DNA of 59,014 nucleotides from Amoebophrya sp. A120. Lineage: Eukaryota > Sar > Dinophyceae > Syndiniales > Amoebophryaceae. The stretch spans positions 1,458,467 through 1,517,480 of the forward strand of contig CAJINV010000004.1 of the NCBI GenBank assembly GCA_905178155.1, written 5' to 3'. Positions within the stretch are counted from its first letter, which is position 1. Each line of letters starts with the position of its first letter. The translations under genes and the position numbers were made by a program. The notes under the pieces are model-generated. The model was given only the letters and a program-made list of their open reading frames with translations, searched no databases and had not been told where the DNA came from. Of the stretch, positions 51,201-59,014 are shown piece after piece.

Positions 51201-54200
51201 GCACATGAACAAGCTGGACCAGAATAGCCGCAGCTCCCTGCTGCAGCTGAGTGAGATGTGCGACCAGAGCATTCGTCGGGCCGTGGAAAAAGTGGTGGCC
51301 ACCGAAGTGGAGCCGTGGCGCAAGCAGCTCGGAGAGAAAACCCAATTCGATCTAGACCGTTTTGGGGACCTGGAGTGCCGTGTGCTGCAGGTAGAAAAGT
51401 ACGCAAGGAAAAAACTACTGCATCAGTGTAAGTACGTTGGTCTGTGTTCTTGCAGAGGACGATGCATAACGCCTACACTCAGCATGCTTGATGTGCGCCG
51501 TCACAGTCAGGCTAAGGCTATTTGATTTTCCTATGTTTTTTTTCTCTTTTTTTCACACGCTCACCACTCATGACAGGTCACGCGAAACAAGACATTTGTG
51601 ATGCTGCTGATCCAAAAAAATCAAAAAAGCTTTGTATTGCTTCCGCTAAGACAGTTTTTTTTTCCGGTATGAAAACAAAGTTACGTGCACTGGCGCCGTT
51701 GGCAAGACCGACGTGGAGGCGAGCACAACTAGAGAGGCAGCTGCCAGCACCTCCACAAGGGCAACTATCCTGAGTAAAAACGTACCCACACCAGAGTCAG
51801 GATGGGGATTTTGCAACACAAGCCTAAGAGTTTTGTGAGTCACGCATGACAAGTTGCACTCTGCAGTGTAGTGCAGGTTAGCAAGTGCAGCCGCATCACA
51901 GATTCATCTGCTCATCCTGTTCACAGCATCACAAACTCCAAAACACGACTGGAATTGGCTCTCATGGGGATGCGCATTACAAGTCTTCCTGTCTTTGCAA
52001 ATCTGGATTACAACTCTGGTGTGGGTACGTTTTTACTCAGGATAGCAACTTCACTTCTGCAAGATCAACTCGGCGACTTGGCGAAGCGCTTCCAGCGCCT
52101 GGAAAGGTAGAGAAAATTCGCTAGCTCAGGAACTGGGCGAGCTGCTGGCTTTTTATTGCAGAGTGCTTGCGTCGTGTACATGGTTCTATGTATCATTTTG
52201 AGCATTTTTGTTGCGCAACCTTTTCTGTTTGTTACATTTTTTCAAAACAAGTCCACACAAAAAAAAATCACGCAGCTCCGTGGGCGATTTTCGGTCCTCC
52301 ATGACGGAACCCAGACTAGCCAGATTGGAAGCCGTCCTGCTGCACGGTGGCGGAGCTACAGAAGTGTCGGCCGCATCAGGACCCGTGGGCAGAAAAGATA
52401 AAAGCCTCGAGGAGCGCCGGCCAGGAGGTGGTGTTCCAAGCTCACCCGAAGACCAAGAAGATCTCCCTGCTTGTGCCAGCAGCCCGCCTGGTGCGGGTCG
52501 TGGGGCGACCGCGTCTGTAGCAGACACAACCGGTGGAGGTCACCAACGCCAGAGAGATGTTGAACAAGCTGGCGCTACATCACCGAGCGGCGGTTGTTCA
52601 TCCGCTTCGTCTTTCTCTGTTAAGAGCGGTCGGATTTGGGAGAACAAGCTGAGTCGCTTGGAGCACCGCTTGGTCGCTATTGCAAGGAAAAATCTTCCCT
52701 CCCGGGGTCCCCATGTTGAAAGCGCATTCCTCCGAAAATTTGTCATGGTGAAGATTTGTGACCACAAATTGCGTCTGGCTTGCAAGAAGGCAAGAGCAGA
52801 AAGTCCGCCGCGTTTTTATTTTATGCAGGCGGTTTGTGAAGATGCTGTTGCGGCCTACAGACAAGACGTCTAGCATGCTAAGTGCCTCCGTCAAGTCATT
52901 CCGTTCCAGGCACTGCAGCTGCCTGCAATCCTTTACTGCAAGACACAGCTGCGTTGTGTACCCAAATTCCGCGCCACAAACATTTCTATTTTGATTATGG
53001 GGAGGGGGGACTTTTCATTTTGATGGTCGCGCGTCTGACGGAACTGGAGACCAAATGCGCAGCGTTTTTGGAGAGCGACGACTTCGGGTCTCCGCAAGTG
53101 GAAGATGGTGTAATCGACCAGCAGACTTGTTCCAGAACTGGTTTGAGAATGGGACCAACTTCCACAAATAATGCCGGGGGGTCGCAGCACAGCAAGGTGG
53201 TCAGCCGCCGCGGGCTCGAGCAGCGACTCTCCGCCGTTGAGCAGACGGCCTATGCATTGCAAATATGTCTGGGTCTTCTGGAAACTCGTGATGCAAGTGC
53301 TCGATGGATATGCAAACAAAGCTGCGCGCTGATGTTGCAATACGTGGCCAGGCATTGCAAGTACTTACTAAAGTAGTTTTCGAGCTACTGCTACGTTTAG
53401 CGTGTTCCTCATAGCAAGCTACCTTTTTGCATGCCAGGCAAGATGTTGAGGATGTTCTAGCGCATAAGCATCACAGAATTCCGAACATATGCCAGATGAG
53501 CATAAAGAAAAAGAATAGTCATTTCTTTTCAATAATCTTCCAGATCCAGACATGTTTGAAATCCATACGGCGACGGAGGCGACCAAACGGGCGGAAGCGC
53601 GGCTGCAGGAGAAGGTGCAGACTATGCATGGCAAATGTGTCCTCCTCTGCGTTTGGATATCCGTTTATTCGTTCATTTCTGTGTGGCGACCAGATCTGTA
53701 TTATGTGTTTATACGTGTGCATGAGCAGGAATTATCGCGAGTTATGTTGTCACTCTGCAACGAGCCAGCTTCTTTTTTGTTTTTCATGCGATTATTTACG
53801 AATTGAACTTATATATGCGGTGCAGCAACTACAAAACGCAGTTCTGATGTGGTGCAAAACTCAGCGAATGGAAATGCTTCGCTGTACTATGTTCTGTCCA
53901 AGCCAGCACTATGTTCTGTCCAAGCCAAGACATGTTTGCAGTGGATACAGACTATCAAATGTAAAAATGTCTGGGTCTGGAAGAATGCAACTTGTGACGC
54001 TGCATTTGGATTCCAGAAAAATCTGTGTTGCATGAGTACCAGATGGAATGTAATTTTTGCTACGCGGAGAGGGCATTTGTCATGCGGAATAGGCATCAAG
54101 AAGCTCTCAAAAAATCTGCGATGCTAGGGCATGCATCACAGACATCAGGGCTCATGCAAAACGTGCGTGACAAGTGTCAGAATCTTCCAGACCCAGACAT

Positions 54201-56086
54201 TTTTGCAATGGATACAGACTGCTCTAACGCAAAAGGCCGAGGAGCTCGAAGCAAGAACCAGGGAGGGCCTACAGTACATTCATAGTTTTTTGCGCATGAA
54301 CAAGTAAGAGCTAGACATGAAAGTGAACCAAAACTACAAAATTGTAGAATTGAACGCTTGATGACAAAGCAAGGTGGTACTTGTTGTTTTCTCACCGCTC
54401 AACATCCTCTTCAAATGTGTTTTCGTTCTATATCTTTAGGCACTTAGAGGACGAGTTGCGCGTGTTGCTGGGCTATGAATTGCAAATGTGTCTGGGTCTG
54501 GAAGGATGCCAGATTTGTCGTGCAGGTTTTCCATGACCCATGAGGCCTGGTATGTAAGACATAGCATGACAGATTCTGTGAGTGTTCTATCATGCCTATC
54601 CTGCATGAGAAAAAACCGCCTCTCGATTGGCTCAAAAGTGGACAGCTTTTGGTAATCACGCAACACAGAATCTTACATGATTCCGTGATTAGCATGACAA
54701 CTTGCAGCTTTGTTCCAGACCCAGACTTTTTTGCATTTGATATGGGCGAAAGCGTGCAGGCCGACCTGGAGCGGAGAACTGTGGCATTGATCAGCCAAGC
54801 GGAGCGTCGCATCCTCGAACAGCAGGAAAAGGCACTGGAAGCGACGTTCAAGAAGGCTGAAAATTATAGTTTGGCAACAACAAAAATGAGCGCGCCAAGT
54901 CCGGGAGAAGTGGGGACAGCGGCGACAGAAATGGTCGTCCAACAGGAGGTATCAAATGCAAAAATGTCTGGGTCTGGGAGATTGCGAGATTTGTCATGCT
55001 AGTCTGGCATGACTCTGAGCTCTGTGTTGCATGGCCGCGAAGAGCTCCTCCCCCCTGTCATGCAAAAACGCAGTTTGTCATGCGGAATACGCAACTCAGA
55101 ACCATGAAAAAAACTTGTCATGCTTGGCAGCGCATCATAGTGAGTTCACTATTCCTTTTCTTGCATCACAAGTTTCCAGACCCAGACATATTTGCAATGC
55201 ATAGGAGGAGTTGCAGCGTGACGTGCGCAGTATGGAAACGCGGCTCTATCACAGGGAGAAAAGCATTTTTACATACAGCTGCTAGCATGGGATTGATTTT
55301 GCATGATAGGAGATACAAACCTGCTTCTGGATTTATTGTGTGCCGGTCTATTATAGTTTAAGCATATGATTATCCCAACCTGCTGTAGTTGTACTGTGGG
55401 GCGCTTTTCTCTCTGGGATAGGCTCGAGGATTTGGTCTTGCGCCTGTCCGCGCTGGAAACGCAGGCGATTGCGAGGATAAGCGACTCGGGCATCGCAACT
55501 GGTGGTTCTTTTGCTGCTCCTGCAGCGCCAGAAGTGGATCACGACGCTATGGTGAGGAAAAATCCCCTCTCCCCATAGATAATATTGAAAATTGATGCTT
55601 CTGCAAATCAGTGCTTCTTATTTGTGGTCACAAATCCTGTGTCTGTCTTGATGGAAGAGAGCAAATCCAAAGGGTGCGCCCCATGTTCCATGCGATCTGT
55701 AATGCTTTTGCGCCTCCAACTGCACTCCAGGCTCAGGCCACTGCTATACGAAGAGCCTACACGACGACGACCAAAACGCCCCAACAAAGCAGGCTCAGTG
55801 AGTCTCCGCCTGCAGAAGCTCCTCACTGGTGCGCGTGTACAACAAATCGCGCTGCACAGATTTCGCGTTGACTATGAGCCAGGGGCTGGATTTTTTTATA
55901 TTTCCATAGCGTTCCTTGCGAGCAAAGTCCTCGCTCTTTCCGGAAATGCAATTCCGCCGCCGGCAGTGCGCGAGGTGGCTTCGCGAGTGCAGCAGGACGT
56001 TCTCGCAGAGGTGCAGCTGGTTTTGGGCGACCAGATTCGGCAGCACAGCCGGGACCAGGCAACGCGGGTGGTGCACACACGCATGG
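48288..56086 (+). CDS. Large Gln-rich coiled-coil protein, 3' end beyond window
   Basis: Exons: 48288-48442, 48745-49295, 49569-50291, 50549-50612, 50892-51427, 51681-51765, 52052-52108, 52315-52677, 53031-53250, 53573-53622, 54220-54273, 54440-54473, 54748-54949, 55209-55246, 55426-55547, 55914-56086>; 1142 codons and one base. It starts MSSRGGTVSGGVGEAGKG; a Ser/Ala/Thr/Gln-rich disordered region reaches ~235. Long heptad-type coiled coils follow (QLETLHQLRMDQDILARGL, LEHLEQMCQQTVADQDHLHA, LQKVEHGLRDELSHVHADVQ, LEQQEKALEATFKKAE), interrupted by Ser/Gly-rich spacers. Short repeated modules RLxxLE, LEQRLSAVEQ and LEDLVLRLSALETQ suggest an elongated structural or scaffold protein. No catalytic domain seen. 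Exon-by-exon frame holds throughout. The host allele may be disrupted at its 3' side by the insertion after 56233. Confidence 0.8.
48443..48739. mobile_element. Introner, family K
   Basis: Ends TATCGGGAGGGGGAAACAAC and ATTTGTTTTTCCCCCATGATA (outer 20: TTTGTTTTTCCCCCATGATA). TSD eroded (gcagt / actgc). Phase 2. Confidence 0.72.
49296..49563. mobile_element. Introner-like intron, diverged
   Basis: Left TATGATCGTGTGGGAAACAT; right end has decayed to ...CGTTCGGACA. TSD gttgg (49291-49295) / cttgg (49564-49568). Phase 1 join gives YQQLETLHQLRM. GT..AC ends also occur, so a decayed canonical intron is the alternative. Confidence 0.6.
50292..50543. mobile_element. Introner, family A, opposite orientation to 1-252
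   Basis: Ends TATCAACTGTAAAAATGTCT and GACATTTTTATTTTTGATA; TSD gtcgc (50287-50291) / atcgc (50544-50548). Its reverse complement matches 1-252 nearly base for base. Confidence 0.92.
50613..50886. mobile_element. Introner, family A
   Basis: Left TATGCATTGCAAATATAATT; right CAGACCCAGACATATTGTTT then GCATTTGATG. TSD ctaca / ctgta. Phase 2 join gives DLRLQEFAQKVE. Confidence 0.78.
51428..51680 (+). other. Canonical GT-AG intron
   Basis: Donor CATCAGT|GTAAGT, acceptor AAAACAAAG|TTACG; phase 1. The interior includes introner-like words (TTTGTGATGCTGCTGATCC). Confidence 0.65.
51766..52046. mobile_element. Introner, family B
   Basis: Ends TATCCTGAGTAAAAACGTAC and GTACGTTTTTACTCAGGATA; perfect TSD gcaac at 51761-51765 and 52047-52051. 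Very similar to 5586-5864. Confidence 0.93.
52109..52314 (+). other. Canonical GT-AG intron
   Basis: Donor GAAAG|GTAGAG, acceptor GAACCCAG|ACT; phase 2 join gives QRLERLARLEAV. Confidence 0.75.
52678..53025. mobile_element. Introner, family C
   Basis: Left TATTGCAAGGAAAAATCTTC; right ACTTTTCATTTTGATG (last base changed). TSD gtcgc at 52673-52677 and 53026-53030. Phase 2 join gives LVARLTELE. Confidence 0.88.
53251..53567. mobile_element. Introner, family A, diverged
   Basis: Left TATGCATTGCAAATATGTCT; right GACATGTTTGAAATCCATA; TSD cggcc (53246-53250) / cggcg (53568-53572). Confidence 0.82.
53623..53947. mobile_element. Introner, diverged family A, first of a tandem pair
   Basis: Left TATGCATGGCAAATGTGTCC; right AGACATGTTTGCAGTGGATA; TSD cagac at 53618-53622 and 53948-53952. 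A 22-bp direct duplication (CTATGTTCTGTCCAAGCCA plus) lies just inside the right end. Confidence 0.85.
53953..54214. mobile_element. Introner, family A, second of a tandem pair
   Basis: TIR TATCAAATGTAAAAATGTCT; TSD cagac at 53948-53952 and 54215-54219. It abuts the previous element with one shared TSD copy, so no exon lies between them. Confidence 0.93.
54274..54439 (+). other. Canonical GT-AG intron
   Basis: Donor CTACA|GTACAT, acceptor ATCTTTAG|GCAC; phase 2 join gives GLQHLEDELRVLLG. Confidence 0.75.
54474..54742. mobile_element. Introner, family A
   Basis: Left TATGAATTGCAAATGTGTCT; right GACTTTTTTGCATTTGATA; perfect TSD tgggc at 54469-54473 and 54743-54747. Confidence 0.92.
54950..55203. 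mobile_element. Introner, family A
   Basis: Left TATCAAATGCAAAAATGTCT; right GACATATTTGCAATGCATA; perfect TSD ggagg at 54945-54949 and 55204-55208. Here the TSD bases also create GT...AG ends that would add one codon and stay in frame. Confidence 0.92.
55247..55420. mobile_element. Introner, family I
   Basis: Ends TATCACAGGGAGAAAAGCAT and GCGCTTTTCTCTCTGGGATA; perfect TSD ggctc at 55242-55246 and 55421-55425. Phase 0. Confidence 0.9.
55548..55908. mobile_element. Introner, family C, old copy
   Basis: Left TATGGTGAGGAAAAATCCCC; right GGATTTTTTTATATTTCCATA (outer 20: GATTTTTTTATATTTCCATA). TSD eroded (gacgc / gcgtt). Phase 2 join keeps frame into ALASKVLALSGNA. Confidence 0.75.
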
Positions 56087-56233
56087 TATGGATTGCAAAT
56101 ATGTCTGGGTCTGGAAACTTGTAATGCTAAAAGTGAATGATAGACGCACTGCAATACGCAGCTATGCATGACAAATTTTTTGGCTGCCATGTGTTCCGTA
56201 TTCCGCATGGTAAACTGCGTTTTTGCATGACAG
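56087..56233. mobile_element. Introner, family A, right part missing (interrupted)
   Basis: Left TIR TATGGATTGCAAATATGTCT after catgg (56082-56086). The interior follows the 20912-21150 subfamily up to GCATGACAGG near 56233. The sequence then departs and no right TIR follows in the window. Confidence 0.75.
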
Positions 56234-56250
56234 GAGAAGGATTCGCAGGA

Positions 56251-57846
56251 ATGTCCGACGCGGACATCGACGACCTGGAGGACAGACAGGACGCGGACAC
56301 CGCGCTGATAACGGCCGCAACGGACGGGGCGGCGACGAGGCTACCGCCGTCGAGCGACTTGAGAGTAGAGGGCTTTGTTCCAGATCGAAGCGACCAAGGC
56401 TCCCAGCCGTCGCAGAGAGCCGACGATCGCACAAGTGTCTACTTGTGGACGACCACTGACGGCGCGGGACTAGTCTGTACGGCGCGGATGAAAAACACGG
56501 CAACTGAAATCCGACTACCCCTCCAGTGTAGAACGAAGAGCGCGCACCTGAAGACCGAGGTAAGGAAGAAAGAGCAGAGATTCCTTGCGTATGCGAACAA
56601 CGTAATATGGGCAATGCCGATCCTGGCGGCAAATCTTGCAGGACCGACACCACGCGACACCCTCGTCTTTCACCTACAGAGCTACCAGGTACTTCTTCAG
56701 GCGACACGAGGCCCGATGAGACAGAAGCAAGGAATCCACCTAGACTTGGTCGAGAAGATCGAGGACCTGCAAGGACTCGGACATCGGGTCGTCAAAGGTG
56801 GAAGCAGCGAAGCAAGGACGCTCGACACGAAGTGCCAATGCTCAGAAATCAACCTGCAGTACATAAACGTCGCCGGACACGACAAAGCGGCCGAGTGGTT
56901 TCATTTCGATTTTGGGGACGATGCGCTACCGGGAATCCCCCCCGTGGTAGAGTGGCCACCGATGTCGATGAAAGAGCGGGCAGAATTTCTGACGAAAGCG
57001 TTAGAAAACGTTGGAGCGCGAACACGAGCAGAAGAGGCACCCCCGAGAGACGAGGAGGCCGAAAGAGGCGCGCAGGCAACGCAGGGACAAGAGACCGAGG
57101 CGGTGGGATCCCCACCGACACCGCGCCAGCTGTTCAACACACCCAAAAACGGAAACAGCGGGCAGGAAGAGAGAACAAGCCAAGGCGGCAAGCGGAACCC
57201 AAGCGGAAGCAGGCAGCCGAGCGGAGAAGCAGGTGCGCAACAGACGCACGGAGGCGCCGCGAAGGAGAGCGAAAACTCCCCAGGAGCAAAAAGGGCAGGC
57301 GCGGAAGAGCAGGTCGGCGAGAAACCAAAGGACGACAAAGACGGAAAGCTGCCGGACGAGCCCAGACGAGAGGCAGACGAAGAGGCCCAGCGGTGTAATT
57401 CGGAAAGGAAAAACACAAAAGCTGAAAACACGAACGCAGAACCAGTCTGGAAGCCACAGAGGAACGAGGCAGCGGGCGACGATGAAGAGCCGGAAGCTAG
57501 AGGCAGGAAACGACGAGAGTCGTCACCGATCTGGAAACCACCAGCGAAAAAGCGAAAGCCGGCCCATCTGTCGCAGTTCTCCAGCGTCACGGACCTGTTC
57601 GGACCCCTAGGCGCGGAACTTAGGGACAACATGTTCGGCAGCTCAGCCAGCTCCTCGCGGCCAGCGCAGCCACAACAACAGAACCCCCCCACGACAAAGC
57701 CCCCCCATGCCGAGAAACTTGGCAAAAACCCCCCCCGCACCGACCCCCACTCAGCAGACGTGCGACGACCAGCCGCTCACAGTGCGCGGACACCAGCCAG
57801 GAAGTCACGGGGATCGGAGGAGAAACAAAAAACACCACAGGACTAA
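56251..57846 (+). CDS. Unknown 531-aa protein of the terminal insertion
   Basis: ATG at 56251 (the frame is open from 56137, but that part is introner sequence). Residues ~1-60 are acidic (MSDADIDDLEDRQDADT). Residues ~65-245 look folded (SVYLWTTTDGAGLVCTARM, NNVIWAMPILAANLA, EWFHFDFGDD). The remainder is highly charged, Lys/Arg/Glu/Gly/Pro-rich and probably disordered, with repeated PVWKPQ / PIWKPP and a nuclear-type basic motif PPAKKRKP. No recognised family. An ORF1-type nucleic-acid-binding protein of a mobile element is a guess. Confidence 0.6.
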   Translation: MSDADIDDLEDRQDADTALITAATDGAATRLPPSSDLRVEGFVPDRSDQGSQPSQRADDRTSVYLWTTTDGAGLVCTARMKNTATEIRLPLQCRTKSAHLKTEVRKKEQRFLAYANNVIWAMPILAANLAGPTPRDTLVFHLQSYQVLLQATRGPMRQKQGIHLDLVEKIEDLQGLGHRVVKGGSSEARTLDTKCQCSEINLQYINVAGHDKAAEWFHFDFGDDALPGIPPVVEWPPMSMKERAEFLTKALENVGARTRAEEAPPRDEEAERGAQATQGQETEAVGSPPTPRQLFNTPKNGNSGQEERTSQGGKRNPSGSRQPSGEAGAQQTHGGAAKESENSPGAKRAGAEEQVGEKPKDDKDGKLPDEPRREADEEAQRCNSERKNTKAENTNAEPVWKPQRNEAAGDDEEPEARGRKRRESSPIWKPPAKKRKPAHLSQFSSVTDLFGPLGAELRDNMFGSSASSSRPAQPQQQNPPTTKPPHAEKLGKNPPRTDPHSADVRRPAAHSARTPARKSRGSEEKQKTPQD

Positions 57847-58449
57847 GTCAAGCGAGCAAGGCTAGCGGTCAACTCGAAACTCAAGAGGAAGACTTGCCTT
57901 TAAAAAAAAAAACAACAAAAAACAGGGACAGCTTCGTTTTTGTAAAACAGCAGAAATTTTGTTTTTTTTTTTAAAAAAAAAAGGGAAAAGATACAGCAGC
58001 TCCGAAGGGAGCTAGTGAGGCGCACACACAGCCGAACGACGGAAAACTGGAGCTCTACAGGAGAATCGCAGGGGGGAGGCTGTTCCGGCGGAGTGAAAAA
58101 GAAAAAGAGAAAATCTAAAGTAACAAGATGGCGCGCTACTCGTTCGTCCCCCCACGACAAAAACTCGGACCCCGAGTTCTCTTTGCGCCGCTGCTACGAC
58201 GAGCACCACAGCCACGACGGAAGGGGGCGGAGCGGGCCGACTAGAAAAGAGAGAGAAAAAAGGGGGACGAAGAAGACAAGTCCGAAACTACTAATCACCC
58301 CATGCGAGGCCACCTGTGCTAAAATTCCAGTGGAATTTGGCCCAACTTTGCCTGCGACCATGGAAGTGAATAGACCCGCCAACTTTTCATATCCAGCAGT
58401 AATCCGCCGAACAGTCCCAGTGCCCCCCAATATGGTGGGGGCGAGAGGC
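57847..58449. other. A/T-run and spacer of the terminal insertion
   Basis: Holds A10-type runs at 57903-57912 and 57973-57982 and a T run at 57961-57972. A 152-codon frame (58015-58473) has no recognised feature. Confidence 0.4.
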
Positions 58450-58887
58450 ATGTATGAGTTTTGCGATGTATGAGCCTCATACATCGCAAAACTCATACAT
58501 CACACATCGAAGATTTGAGGAGAACGACCTTTCGAACATTGTACATCATACATCATACATCGCAAATTCTGCGATGTATGTACCTCCTACATCATACATC
58601 AAACATCGCAAATTCTGCGCGGTAGGTACCTCGTACATCATACATCATACATCATACGTCGCAAGTTCTGCAATGTGACACATCCATGCGCAATGTATGA
58701 AGCATCAATGTATGATGTATGATGCATCAATGTGTCATACGTCGTACATTGATGTATCCAATTTGCAATGTATGATACACCAATGTACAGTGTATCATAC
58801 ATCGTGCATTGATGTATCCAATTTGCAATGTATGATACACCAATGCACAGTGTATCATACATCGCACATTGATGTATCCAATTTGCA
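58450..58887. repeat. Palindromic AT-rich minisatellite
   Basis: 58450-58474 and 58476-58500 are perfect 25-bp inverted arms with a one-base loop. Degenerate units of CATACATCGCAAATTCTGCG and TACATCATACATCA follow. 58741-58887 is a 60-bp tandem unit (2.4 copies, starting near TTGATGTATCCAATTTGCAA), each itself palindromic around GATACACCAATG. Confidence 0.88.
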
Positions 58888-59014
58888 TCCCGCCCTTGTA
58901 GGGAAGGGAGCCCATGTGCTCGGAGCACAAAAGTGCTTGGTCTGTCTTTAGGACCCAGCAGATGCCAGGACCGACTGGCAACGCGCTCAGAGTGAGACAA
59001 TGTATCCGCCTCAT

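Larger units (their letters stand above)
56234..59014. mobile_element. Unidentified insertion breaking the introner (right end not seen)
   Basis: Begins where the introner similarity stops. It contains a 531-codon ORF, then A/T homopolymer runs (57901-57985) and an AT-rich palindromic minisatellite. Base composition and codon use differ from the exons upstream. No integrase, transposase or reverse transcriptase motif is visible in the part present. Class unknown. Confidence 0.5.

Noticed and set aside
1-56233. CRISPR-like reading of the regularly spaced repeats
   Set aside because: Spacing is irregular, repeats are inverted pairs at element ends, spacers are exons, and the genome is eukaryotic.
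1-56233. Interpretation of the elements as riboswitches or tRNA-derived SINEs
   Set aside because: TIR plus 5-bp TSD and no A/B box or poly-A tail fit DNA-transposon-type elements instead.

Overview
The window is a nuclear segment from a unicellular eukaryote, most probably a dinoflagellate-lineage protist. The best fit is an Amoebophrya-like syndinian; this is inferred, since no marker gene is present. All genes lie on the + strand, and the coding exons are cut up by dozens of short terminal-inverted-repeat (TIR) elements. I see no bacterial, organellar or viral hallmark and no rRNA, tRNA or CRISPR.

The dominant signal is a dense population of intron-forming mobile elements (introners). About 65 copies of 120-360 bp in at least eleven TIR families start with TAT and end with ATA. 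About 35 are flanked by a perfect 5-bp target-site duplication (TSD). Removing the element plus one TSD copy restores the reading frame. I checked this at nearly every junction: the 28-exon helicase gene sums to exactly 2240 codons. A minority of introns in the same genes are ordinary GT-AG.

Layout: (1) 253-4503, 3' part of a Thr-rich, single-pass membrane protein gene; 4504-9884 mostly non-coding, with a solo element, a degenerate element and a duplicated non-coding repeat. (2) 9885-10845, small two-exon gene of unknown function. (3) 12178-25730, a 2239-aa SNF2 helicase with a RING finger between its two ATPase lobes (Rad5/SHPRH type). (4) 26845-34433, a small Lys/Glu-rich gene whose single 7.1-kb intron houses a near-intact LINE retrotransposon with one 2148-codon ORF (endonuclease, reverse transcriptase, zinc fingers). 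(5) 34434-36993, repeat-rich spacer. (6) 36994-39394, EF-hand protein gene. (7) 40786-46884, multi-pass membrane protein with a C2-like region. (8) 48288-56086 and beyond, long Gln-rich coiled-coil protein gene. Its last visible introner is broken at about 56233 by a different insertion, which carries a 531-aa ORF and an AT-rich palindromic minisatellite running to the window end.

The genes do not form a pathway. What unites the window is the element system: several families share internal words, insert in both orientations, insert into one another's TSDs and interrupt catalytic motifs (Walker A, RING, EF-hand) without breaking the frame. Exon coordinates keep the left TSD copy in the exon. 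The true splice point could be anywhere within the repeat and give the same mRNA.
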